64,000 bases of DNA from NCBI GenBank assembly GCA_037176885.1, contig JAWWNJ010000099.1, positions 496,001-560,000 of the forward strand, read 5' to 3'. A program made the position numbers and the translations under genes. Source of the DNA: Favolaschia claudopus. Its lineage: Eukaryota; Basidiomycota; Agaricomycetes; Agaricales; Mycenaceae. The notes under the pieces are model-generated. The model did not search any database and was not told where the DNA came from. It saw nothing but the letters and a program-made list of their open reading frames with translations. Positions 33,301-43,678 of this stretch are shown one piece after another. Numbering within the stretch: the stretch's first letter is position 1; every line of letters starts with the position of its first letter.

Positions 33301-33981
33301 GGGTATGTATTTTGAAAGCCGTAAGTCTGGCCGAAAGTGACGGGAGGTGGTGGAGGATACGGCGATCCGGGGATGAAAGCTTGAGGCGGGAGAGGCACGG
33401 CATGAACCTGAGAGCCAGGCCAGGAGCCAAAGACGTTGGGCGTGGGGTAGGAATGCGTTGTGAAATTGTTTTGACGCGGGGGTTGGATGTAGCAAGTGCA
33501 TGCCTGCGGGTTGCCGCATTGGCAGGACGGCGAGGCCATGGGAGTTCACAAGAGGGAGGGTTGGAATGGAGTATAATTGGGGCAATATATATAACATTTC
33601 GGAGGTATCTATTGCGCGTACCTTGGACCCTGAGTGCGCCAACGCACTATCCCGACGCGCCACCTTTGCGTCATATTTCCAGCTCTGTGTGGGGCGTTTC
33701 GCATTCTCCGTAGCAGCCAGGCGGTGACGTCGACGCCAAGCGAGGTTGAGGTGAATCATAGGAGGATTGGTTCGCGGCAGGAACGCGCTAACCGGTGAGC
33801 GGGAGGACGAGGATTGTGCTTGACGCGCCAGTCACTCAGTGACGCTGTCAAGAGTGTCACAGTGCCTGTTTTGGGGGCCGAGGCGAGGCGAGCTGGCATC
33901 ACCTCGAGGTGCCGTTTATGGTAACGTGCCGAGTTGGAGCTGAACTCAGCTCGGAGCTAACTCCAGCTTCCGGCAGCACTA
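30397..33981 (-). mobile_element. hAT element copy A, internally deleted
   Basis: The ends read TAGTGCTGCCGG and its complement, as in hAT elements. GAGCT-rich subterminal repeats follow inside both ends. The 3585 bp unit is almost identical to 44860-48445, in inverted orientation. I see no matching 8 bp target duplication on the two sides. The right end lies 13 bp from the left inverted repeat of the two-gene transposon at 33995. Confidence 0.9.
30703..33539 (-). pseudogene. hAT transposase, spliced, lacking the first catalytic block
   Basis: Exon 1 (MASPSCQCGNPQ...) is Pro/Ser-rich with a basic patch and ends SHLSCRLCP. The next exon carries the His half (IRNHLEGEHG), so a BED-type zinc finger is split by an intron. 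Later exons have KWIAVDDQ, GRHTGQNIAK, MITCDNASNNN (second catalytic Asp) and CFPHVVNIAVKAAL. The gene ends in the hAT dimerisation region (VLPVQASAVPCERVFSSSKD, about 30900). Between DVVDCPEL and NGHLVLKTRL some 100 residues, including the usual TSD-x-WS block, are missing. A frame change also follows VEAER near 31160. Both lesions are shared with the second copy. Confidence 0.85.
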
Positions 33982-34309
33982 CAAACCATCCATTGAAAGC
34001 CTCAAAACAGCTTGTTTTCAATCATGAAACTGTCCCACACAACCGCTGATTCAAAGTCTCCATGCCAAAGCACCAATGCGAAGTTCCACTTTGCCGCTGC
34101 CCGGACCGTTCATGGGCGCTTCTTCGGCGCCTATTTCGGACTCCAAGTCCGGTCAGGCGGCACTGCGGCAGTGTGTAACCACATCATTCAACAGTGGTAA
34201 ATTCGCGCTTCTTGCTCGCTTCCCCCATCTCTTGTTTCCATCTGCGCTTACTGCTGGCCCCCTACTTCACATCTCCACCTCTAGGCCGCCCTCAGCACTC
34301 ACTTACACT

Positions 34310-35400
34310 ATGCCAGGTCGTGTTGTACAGTCACAAGTGAAGCTGGCCGCAATGAATCTGTTTGAGCGGGATCTCCTACCGCTCCCCGACATTCTTGATA
34401 TCTGCGGTTTCTCGGAGTCGACATTCGGCGTACACGGAAGCTTTGGCGGGAGACCGGATGGGTGGAAAAGCCGAAGAGCAAGCTCCGAGGGCGCCGTAGA
34501 CTTTTGCATCGCGAAGATCTTGACTACATTCTTAGTCTGGTCAATTTGCGCCCCGACTGGTTTCTGAAGGAACTTCTGAATATGCTGAAGCATAACCGCT
34601 TCATCTCCGTCCATTTTACGACCATCTTCCGGGAGTTGGAGCGTCTTGGCATGTCACGGAAAAAACTAAAGAGAATTGCTGCCGAGCGGAATGAAAATGT
34701 TAGAAACGACTTTGTCCGCCGGATCTCCGTCTATCCTCCCGAGTACCTCGGTTTTCTCGACGAGACTTCGAAGAACGATCTGACACCGCATCGCGCATAT
34801 GGGAGAGCAAAAAAGGGGCAGAGGGCGAAGATGAAACAGAAATTTGTCCGGGGAACACGGCTGACGGGGACGGGGCTTCTGACGTTGGATGGTATGGTCG
34901 CAACTCGGGTGGTGGTGGGATCAATGGATCGAGAAGAATATCTTGATTTTATTGAGCAGGATGTGGTACGTCCGCTACGTTTATTATCATTGTTCTGCCG
35001 TTCTTTTCTTTCGTCTCAATACTGACGTAAAGACAAGATGCCTCTCACAAATCCTTACCCGGCACCTCTCTCAGTTCTGATCATGGACAACGCTCAGATT
35101 CATCACGGTGAACAAATTCTTGAAATAGCTGGAAGATTCGGTGAGTTTTTTCAATCAAAACAACGTTGCTTTATCATTCCTTTCCTCTCAGGTGTTCGCA
35201 TTGAGTTCCTTCCTCCTTATTCGCCTGATTTCAACCCAATCGAAGAGGCATTCTCCAAGATCAAAGCATTCATCCGACGGAACTCAGAGATTTTTGCGAA
35301 CTCTATCGGCGAGCGGGGAATTTATGACGTGATTCTGGCGATGGAAACGATTACTCCCGACGATGCTGAGGGTTATTTTACTCATGCAGGCTACATGTAA
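34310..35400 (+). pseudogene. IS630/Tc1-type DDE transposase, one frameshift
   Basis: It starts MPGRVVQSQVKLAAMNLFER with a helix-turn-helix (DILDICGFSESTF). A one-base loss near 34425 shifts the frame to RRTRKLWRETGWVEKPKSKL. The catalytic core follows: GFLDETSKND (first Asp), and after an intron ending near 35035, LIMDNAQIHHG (second Asp). A 51 bp intron (35140-35191) then leads to FLPPYSPDFNPIEEAFS, whose Glu is 34 residues after the second Asp. The C-terminus reads ITPDDAEGYFTHAGYM, closely parallel to the copy at 5388-6524 (ITADKAQAWFHHAGY). Apart from the shift the gene is complete. Confidence 0.85.
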
Positions 35401-35523
35401 CGATTGAATTGCGGATTCTACACGGGTTGCGAACTTTACATGTGGTGTGAGTGATGTCAAAAAAATACATGCGATAAACACAACAAGAAGCAATACTGAG
35501 TCCATACCAAACAATTTCTCTCT

Positions 35524-37207
35524 TCACAGCGGCAACACCCACTTACGAACAGCTTCCCGCAACTCTGCAATTTCTCCGCGAAGGAATTTCATCATCTCTA
35601 GATCTTCGATCGAAATCAGATAGAAAGTCGACGTGTTGCGATAGCCGTTGTCAGCAAATTTCGTCGAAATACTCTGGTCAAGATTATAGTCCGTGCAAAA
35701 GTCTTCAATGGACGTCGAGAAACCGCTTTCAGTACCCGGAGGGATAAGCATGCGGCTATTCAAAGGCGGTGGGGGCGGTGCAAATGGCAGAGGTGCAGGC
35801 GCAGGCGCTGCGGCAGCGGGATGGGCCGGGCCACCCAACATATTGATGAGCGCGTCGGGAATGGTAAAATGATTGTTGATGACAGGGTTGTTGGACTGCG
35901 GTTGATTTGCCGCCATGCGACGTTGAAGTAGAGAAGGTGGGGCAGTGCCACCGGCTTCGCTCGTTCCAAACAGCTGATGGTTCGGAGGTGTGGTGAGGTC
36001 CGCAGAGCCTGCGACCTTTGGAATGGTGTTGTTGTAGAGGAATAGATAAATTCGAACGGAATGACTTACCCAAGCGGCCGCCCAAATTCGGAAATGCGAG
36101 TTTCCAAGCGAAACATGCTCGTTTGTGTCAGGACGAACCCAACAATGATCGCTCTTATCATTAGCATTACAAGTCCACTTCACCCGGAGCTCTCCAATTT
36201 TATTGTTGATCTCGCTGTTGGCAGGAGCAATATCGTTCTCCGACGGAATCTGCGGATGATTATGTGGTTCGTCATTGAAGATGAGGCCACCGATTCTTAC
36301 CTTTGACTTCTTCGCCACTTTTTTAGTAGAACCATCGTCAGGTTGATCAGGGCCTGTTGCCTATCGGTGGTTGAGTCGAAGAGAGAAGACGGAAGAAGGG
36401 AATATGACTCACATCCTCCGGAACAACTCTCAGATTGACCCTGCGTTCCTTGGTTTTCATCGCTTCGGAAATCATCAAATCATAATCAGTAGACTCGGAA
36501 AGGTCCACAAAATTTTTGACTACGCGCGGGATCTGGTAGTGGAGACCAACGTCTTCTGCCTCCGGTTGAAAGCCAAGTTTTGCGACGCGGGTGACCTTCT
36601 CCAATAATATTCTAGCGAATCTGTAAAATGACGTGTCGCTGGGGAGCGTAATGATAGCGGAAGCGAGGGGTTGACGTTTCTTCTCGGGCTTCAACATTTC
36701 TGCGGGTGTAAAGACATCGAAGTTGAGGGTGATGGAGACGGTAGCCGGAGTTTCGTCGACTGCTTTTTTCCCTGCTACCCGGCCCGACATCATGAATGAG
36801 CGTGAATGAGAATAGAGAGAGCAAAAACCTGATGTTTTTCGACGCTTCTTGGGCTGAGGATCCGAGTCCTCACTCTGAAAGCCTTCCTCCTGAGAGATAC
36901 CCTCTTCTGCCTTCCGCTCATCGAAACTCGGGTCGCCATTTTCGTCGTCGTCGTCGGCATCAGCATTCAGATCAGTATTGGCGGCGTTGTTTTTATTAGC
37001 TGTTTTGGATGATTTGGATCGAGATTTAGGCTGGGCAGAGACGCTGGTATCCTCATTCAGAGTGTCGGACGAGCCTGAGGAGGCCAACGGGTTTGTTCTT
37101 TTCCTCGGTGGATCTGCGTCCTTAGCTCGCTTGGTCTGGGTTCTCTTTCGAGAGGAAACACGGGCAGTAGAAGCAGATTGTGCTGATCCTCGTTTACGCG
37201 GAGGCAT
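35524..37207 (-). CDS. transposon accessory protein, copy 2
   Basis: The start at 37207 reads MPPRKRGSAQSASTARVSSR, followed by Lys/Arg clusters and an acidic segment (ADADDDDENGDPSFDE). An alpha/beta-looking block follows (TVSITLNFDVFTPAEML to VNLRVVPEDV, about 36420-36760). Part of it (VDLSESTDYDLMISEAM) recalls PB1-type folds. The next exon has LRVKWTCNANDKSDHCWV and SHFRIWAAAW. After an intron come a Pro/Ala-rich linker and a C-terminal SAM-like block (SIEDFCTDYNLDQSISTKF ... EIAELREAVRKW). Block order and the FR-WAAA and DFC-x-x-Y signatures match the protein at 6650-8358. The reading frames are intact across plausible introns. The function is unknown. Confidence 0.75.
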
Positions 37208-37479
37208 TTGAGTGTGAGCGACTAAGAAACAGAGGAAGAGCGAGAGATAGTCGGCGTCGACGGTGGCGGAAGCGAGCAAGAAGCGCGAATTTACCTCTGT
37301 TGAATGATGGGGTTTAGCACTGCCGCCGACTGGACTTGGAGTCCGAAATAGGCGCCGAAGAAGCGCCCATTGACGGTCCGGGCAGCGGCGAAGTTGAACT
37401 CGGACCTGAGGCAAAGAGTTTGAATCACCCACTTTGTAAAACAGTTGTATGATTGAAAACAGGCTGTTTTGAGCCTTTC

Positions 37480-37819
37480 ACCACGCAGTTTAGAGCCCTT
37501 CAAGATGATAGTATTGAGTAACAAGGTACATAAATGTATTATACACCTTCAGGAATCTCTAAAAACGAATCACAGCTGCCAAAATGGCGTCAAGAACTGG
37601 GATTTCTTGGATTATTGGCTCAAACTGAGCAGTTGATGGCAAAATAAGCCAGCTTGAGGCTTCCACTGAGCCGTTTGAGGTGGTTCAAGTAGGTAGAGCT
37701 GTAGTTTAGACTACGGAAATTTGTTCTACCTGCATCAGAACCTTGGAAAACGGTTCAAAATTGAGAAAACGGCCCTAGGAACTGGACAGATCAAATATTT
37801 GTTTATACATAGTGTTGCG
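37480..37819. other. intergenic, no gene seen
   Basis: AT-rich unique sequence lies between the transposon end and the motif-dense tract. No ORF or repeat is supported. Confidence 0.35.
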
Positions 37820-38560
37820 GATTTAAGAGATTTGGCGGGCGTTTTGAATTGCTTAAATTTAACACTTTGCTTGTGTACCGTGTGATGGAAGCAGTTGAGT
37901 GAGGCGTGATTCTTTCACTGTTCTATTCAGGTGTTGGATTTAAACAGCTCAATCCAGCGCCCAACTGTTATAGTTATACGCTTTGACTGTGGTCTTGAGT
38001 GTGTGCTGTAAACAGTTGCTCTTGTATCAGCCTTCCTCTAAAGTAATAAAAAACATCCAAATTATTATTTAAAAATTATCCTTAGAGCTGCGGGAACTGC
38101 AGGCAATATTTCAAGCATCGTCTGAGCTGGAGGAGTGAGGACGTGGTGTTTTGAGTTTGTACCATCCTTAAATCAGTTCCTAAATTTTCCTTAAATTCTC
38201 ACATAGTCACTACATATTTGCCACATAGTTGACGAAGATTTAAGCACTGTAGGAAGTGTAGTAATTTGACACTATAGCCAAAGGTGTAGATTTTACACAT
38301 CTCTCAGGTGTTCACATTCAACAGTTGAAAGATGAGTGAAGTGTGAGAATCGCGCAGTTGATCTTAAAGTGTGTTAATAGGACGTCGCTGAACTGTGTAA
38401 ATCAAGCAGGCTATAAGGAGAGCGAACTGCGACATTTCAACAATTTCGTACAACTGTGTAAGTTAAACAGTTGAGCTATGTTTAAATCTTGCAGCTTGTC
38501 TGGCTCCTTCCCCATTGGGAACTGCTTAAATTTCACACTTCGCTTCGCTAAATTTCCCCC
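37820..38560. repeat. motif-dense tract: TTAAA-CAGTT and CTGTGTAAAT words
   Basis: Words such as GGATTTAAACAGCT, TGCTGTAAACAGTT, ACTGTGTAAATC, ACTGTGTAAGTTAAACAGTT and AACTGCTTAAATTTCACACT recur in both orientations. The phrase TGCTTAAATTT-ACACTTTGC appears near 37848 and again near 38522. This spacing resembles subterminal transposase-binding repeats. The hAT-like gene at 39101 lies just downstream and is the candidate partner. Confidence 0.45.
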
Positions 38561-39100
38561 AACTATGACCTACATATTTTTTTCGGCCGACTGTCATCAA
38601 TTTTGCAAACCGCTGTAATGACTGTAGCTAGAGATTCTTCGGAGCAAATTTTTTCTCTTCTCCCCTCATCGAGAACCGGGTGGCCGGTCAGCACCACCAA
38701 GCCTGATAGTAAAAATGTGTTCCAAACAAATCCGAGATATTTTATTATATGCTCGCCGTGTTGCCGGCCGGAGGTGCTCAGCCCGGGACAACGGCTTGCA
38801 GATTTGAAGTCCGCAATTGTGACATCAGACGTCTAATCGCGGTGTGACACTCCGTGACATTTCGCGTCAAAGTCGCGGATGCGCGCACGACGCGCCCGAT
38901 ATTTATATTCCAAGCATCCGCAAGTCAGTAAACTTGGGAAACATCTACATCTAGGTTATATGCTGACCATATCAGCAATCCAGCCATTTCCAGCCGAGCT
39001 AGGTGTCACAGAATACGGAAATATAGTTTGGGGGGAGGTACGCCGACGACGCGTTTTTTTTGCGTCTGTGCCAAAGGCTGACCATATTTGAGGTTGAGGA

Positions 39101-41979
39101 ATGGGTACTGGAGGCAAAAATGCACCCTCTCGAAAGTCCAAGGGACGGAGTTCTGCTCAGAAAGCCACTGCTTTCAAGAATCTCAAACGCGGCAAAGAAA
39201 ATCAAGAGATTGTACCCTTCCAACCTCCACCACCCGCGGCCGATGCGAAACCACCTCGAGACTGGAAGCACAGCTTTCAAAAGTCCCAGAGGCGTCTTCG
39301 GGATCTGTTGAAACAACAAAAACGCTTCAGGGAGGAAAACAAGGACCTGAAAACAGCAAATCAAGCTCTGCGCCGTGATTTTGAAAATGCGAAGCTTGCA
39401 GGTCGAGTTTTGAATGCAAAGGCGATCGCAATCGCAGCCCATATGTCGTCTCAGAGGGAGAAGGCCAGGCAGGCTGCGCTGAAGGCCCACGCAGAGAGAA
39501 ACAGCCTCAAGAATCAAAATCGGGCGCTTCAAAAACGGCTCGCACGAGCAGCTGCAGTCATGTCTCGGACAATTGCAAAGGCTAAAACGAGGCCGAACCT
39601 GTGGCGACTGACACAGAAGGGTGTTTACACCGTTCAGGCGCGCCGTCTTGCTCGTATCATGGTCTCGAGCGGCTGTCCCCGCAAAAATATTGGAAAAGTC
39701 ATATCTGATGTCGCACTCACCTTTGGCGTCAAAATTGACCGCTCAATGAGCGCGAGGACGGTTAGTAGAGCCGTTCTGGAAGGTGGTATTGCTGCCTCGA
39801 CGCTTCAACTTCCATATGAGATTGGTCTCAATCAAAGTAAGTCTTCGTTTCAGCTCTATGTCACTCGTTACTCAGTTTAATTTAAAATTTTCAGGTCTTA
39901 CCGTCAGCGCCGACAGCACGTCTAATCGAGGCGTAAACTTTGAGGCCAGTCATATTGCGATGCGAGTTCCGGATTATAGCAATGGCCAGCTTCAAAGTCC
40001 GAAGCGTCGGGGTACACTCCACCCTTGACCACGGCGTTGAAGAGGCTGTGGCAGGATGGGAGACCCGGATCGGGGGAAGCATGGATGCATTCAATGCCAG
40101 TCCGCTCGCTGCTCGGCTGAACAAGAAGTATACATACCGCCAGTTCCTGCGGATTCTGCACGGGGCAAACGGGGATCATGCTGCGGTGGAAAAGGCGACG
40201 GCACGAGGGCTAAATGAAGTGAAGAAGGAGGCTGTTATACAAGACCTCGGTGAGGCTGCGCTGGCTCGGAAAGAGTTCGATGAGGCAATACTCTACATCG
40301 CCGCTTGGAACACTCGCAAAATCGTCGAAGCTGGAGGCCTTGAAGCATGGAATAAATTGTCGCCGTCGGAGCAGACCTCCCGCGATCGAGACCTTGTTCA
40401 TCGACTTGTCAAGGAGCTCGGAGAGGCGGAATTCGACTCTCTCTCGGACGAGGAGCGCCGCTCAATCATCTTATTCTTCTGGGGCGGGTGCTGCATGCAC
40501 AAGGATCAAAATAGTTTCAAAGGCGGCAATACGGAGATGATGAAGGAACACGAGCGACTTGGACTCACCCCACCCATTGTACTTGCCAACAAGGCCAACG
40601 CAGCGCTCTTGAAACGGGTTCTGGAGCCAGGTACAGCGGTTCCGGACACGCTTACAGAATTGGAACAGACTGCTTTTGAAGCATCGACACGCGGCGGGGT
40701 GAAGACTTGCGCAATTGCGGGTGCTATATTCCACAATAAAGATGGGAAGATTGGTCAAGGCGACCGCCACGTCGACTTTTTTACGGCAAAAACTGGCAAA
40801 CCTCACCCACGATTCCCACCGACAAACCAGACGCGCTTCGGCAGCCACGGACTCGCTGCCGCAGAGTTGATCAAATACCGCGAGCTGTATCTGGAGTTTC
40901 TTCAGGTCATCGAATGGTCAAAGGCAACCCCTGCACTCACTAACATCGAGTTGAACGTGCGGCGCGCATTGGAGGATATTCCGACACTAGAGGAACTGTG
41001 CGCGATGATTCTCTATCAGCAATGCATCACCCACCCGTATATGCGTGTTGTCCGTGGCCCAGGAACGGAGGAGACGAACCTGCTGGACCTCGGACCACTC
41101 CACAGGGACGTTCGGGACCACATCCAATCCATCCTGGATGACCCGAGCCTCCTCTTTTCATCGGACGACATTTCCCATGCCAGCGCGAGTCTTGATGGGA
41201 AGAAATGGGAGGATCCAGATGCGATTACAGCAGTTCTCGCGCTGATGCCGAAGCTACCGAATCTTCAGGCGATTACTCTTTCGTTCTTCCGAGGTGCCTT
41301 GAATACTTGGGTTCGTTTCTCGGACGAGTTTGCGCCGGGAGGTTTGATCGATGAAGCATCGGCAACCGAGCTCCAATTGGTGTGGATGCCGTCGACAAAC
41401 GATGCGAACGAGGGTTCCCTTGGTGGATATAGGGTGATGATGCGGACATATCCGCGCTTAACCCTGCACCAGTACAATGCAATGGCGATGTATCGTCGAA
41501 ACAACACACAGGACTTCATGGACGCGGTGCTGGTCGAAGAAGATCATCGTGACCTTAGGCTCAGGGCGAGAATTCTTGACGCTAGTGGGCTGGAAAAGAA
41601 ACGCAAGAAAGATCTTGCAGAGTTTCGAATGCGGTTGGCAAAGATGAAGAAAGAGAAGGAATTGGTGAAAAGAAGACAGCAGGCCAAAGAACTGGGCGAG
41701 CTTCTCCAGATTCGGGTCTTTACCTCACTTGCAGAGGTCCGCGCATCGAAAACGACAGTCAAGAAACTCGATGAACAGCTTAAGATCTTACGGCTTCGCG
41801 GAGTTCCAGGGATCAAGCCCAACAGTCAGCTCAAAGTCAAGGCCGACAAGCAGGTAGCATTGGAGGAGGCACTGAAGGTCTTCCCACCCCTGCGATTCCT
41901 TCGATTGAGCCCGAGGTTGTTATCCAAGAGGATTGGAGTGCTGAGGAGGAGCACGAGATGGAGGAATAATTCAAATTAA
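39101..41979 (+). CDS. hAT-like (RNase H fold) putative transposase with coiled-coil N-terminus; one frame break
   Basis: Exon 1 (39101-39836) encodes a basic N-terminus, a coiled coil (about residues 45-150) and a helical DNA-binding-like region (ARRLARIMVSSGCPRKNIGK). A 58 bp intron (39837-39894) follows. Exon 2 starts SLTVSADSTSNRGVNFEASH. Near 39985 the frame shifts by one base, from DYSNGQ to FKVRSVGVHSTLDHG, and then stays open to 41979. Conserved-looking blocks are CCMHKDQNSFKGG (near 40495), NQTRFGSHGLAAAELIKY (near 40827) and STNDANEGSLGGY (near 41393). The order D, H-K-D, T-R-F, E with helical insertions resembles the hAT fold, but no BED finger or classical dimerisation motif is seen. 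The frame break may be a mutation or an error. No inverted repeats were found. Such large proteins seem common in mushroom genomes. Confidence 0.6.
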
Positions 41980-42941
41980 TTCTTGTAGTATAGAGATTGT
42001 CTATAGGTTGTTAAATAGTGTTATATAGTAGTTCCCGAGTATATTGAATCGTTTAGCTGAACCCAGAGAGGCGCGAGATATTGGAAGACGTCGATTTGAG
42101 AGATTCGACGGATTGTGAGGTGGCTGTGCGATGATGTGATGGGCCATCAATGGTACCGTTGTTGCCGACCCCCAGACATGGTAGTCTTAAGCAAGATAAG
42201 ATTATGTAATATAGACATGCGGAATGTCAAGGTGGCAAGCGTGTAAAAATATAGACTATAATACCAGCCCGTCACAGTGCCCCCCTACACGGTTGGTACC
42301 TGCCATGAAGCAGAACCGGGTACGCTTAGCGTCACAATGGCCCCCCAATACCCTCCATCCCTGGGATGCAGTTTTTCCAGAGTAGGGAAAAAAAGTTGGC
42401 CAGCTATTTCGGAGAATGTGGTAGCAATGCGCTGCATAAAGGCTGCCACGTTGGAATCTTCGACCTAGTCTTGATGTCTATTCATCGGAGATTCAACCCG
42501 CACCCGGAAAGTGTGACGCGCGTGACATGTCACATTTCGGTCACTTTTTCCCTTTTCTCTGCCTTCTGCACTCAAACGCCCGGAAAATCAGGCCTGTCGC
42601 CGGAAAATGCAGAGCACCACTCTGTGGCGCTTCTGCATGGCCACAAGCCCGATTTTCCGGTCGTTTTTTGTGCATCAGTTGAGAAAAAGGTGTAATTTTT
42701 GTAGTTTCTTTACGATTGATCTGATTAAATACAAATTTGTGGGTTGCGGGGTTTTCCACCCCAGACCCCGACCGCTGCGCGGAGCTTTCCGCTCGCCGCG
42801 GAGGCCCACTGCGTGGTGAGGCCTGAAAAAAAAAATCGAACCGTGGGAATTGAACTCACACTTCCTGCAAAACATTTTGATGCACCTCGCCACTAAGGCA
42901 GCAACACTTTAAGGTCAGCTTCCGATACATACATATTATGC
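41980..42941. other. intergenic, no supported gene
   Basis: The 3' flank of the hAT-like gene holds GTGACAT/TGTCAC words near 42510-42540 that resemble words near 38840-38865. A tRNA-like B-box with a T run on the minus strand (about 42830-42905) does not fold as a tRNA. No protein gene is seen. Confidence 0.35.
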
Positions 42942-43300
42942 ATGTTGGGTATGTGGACAATGGTCCACATAGGAGGGGAAGCTTGCTTCAGTCCGTACAT
43001 GCACTGGCACTCTACTGAAATACTATAGACCAAATACATCCATTCTATTCTAAGTACTCATGCAACTGTTGAAAAGGCTCAAAAAACTGAAATTCAGCAA
43101 GAATATCCTGGATATCAAATCCGTAAGTCTTGAGTTTGAAGCCTAAAGCCTCTCTCCGCTCCAAATCAGCTCTTAGCATTTGTCGCACTGTAGCGGCGGC
43201 GCATCTCGACAACGACGCCTACGCACTTCATCAGGAAGTCTCGGAGCTCAGCCGCGCCATCCCCGACCTCATTTGGCTTCTGCAATCTTTCTAGTAAAAA
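42942..43300. mobile_element. palindrome-ended repeat element, left fragment (copy B)
   Basis: It begins TGTTGGGTATGTGGACAATG and carries GGGGAAGCTTGCTTC, like copies A and C. The minus-strand frame here ends FQFFEPFQQLHEYLE and contains REALGFKLKTYGFDIQDILA, matching the protein fragment of copy A. The right end is missing. Similarity to copy A fades near 43200-43300. Confidence 0.65.
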
Positions 43301-43678
43301 AAGGCGAACGGAATGCTAAAGTCCTCATTCACTTGCTGACCGTCAGCTGTTCCAGACCGTCGAAAAATTATGATTTCACACTCCCATACGAATTGAGCGA
43401 AACTCTACCGTATGCCATACCCTGCTTTGCGCTGACCGTGTTGAAGGGGCGTATCTAGTTTTTTCATACATAGAAGAGTACCCTGAATACAGTGCCATGA
43501 TGCCAATTGAGATGGCTTCACAAGCCCTTGCTGACTACATTCTGTGTCCTGTTAGTCGGATCCACCACTGAGAATGAAAGTCGATTATTCGCCACCATAT
43601 GCGCACAGTGAATGTCGAGATATCCAGGCGCTTTGTAATATCCTGGTCCTGAGCGCGCAAGGTGGCAAAAAAATGAAG

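Larger units (their letters stand above)
33995..37479 (+). mobile_element. two-gene IS630/Tc1-type transposon, copy 2
   Basis: Imperfect inverted repeats of about 220 bp lie at 33995-34219 and 37265-37479. They share GCCGCTGCCCGGACCGT and GCGCTTCTTCGGCGCCTATT. Inside are a plus-strand DD34E transposase (34310-35400) and a convergent minus-strand second gene (35524-37207), the same plan as 5239-8496. Nucleotide similarity between the two elements is low, so they are distinct subfamilies. The outer left end may have been lost or displaced by the hAT element immediately to the left. The target duplication could not be defined. Confidence 0.85.

Noticed and set aside
30389..33989. 8 bp target duplication for hAT copy A or B
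   Set aside because: Flanking octamers differ at both copies (GGCGCAAG versus CAAACCAT; CGCAAACC versus GTTGAAGG). Swapping flanks, as an inversion between copies would do, does not restore a match either.
42830..42905. Possible tRNA gene on the minus strand
   Set aside because: The acceptor arms do not pair, the D and anticodon stems cannot be drawn, and the T stem has a mismatch. Only an A-box-like and a B-box-like word plus a T run remain.
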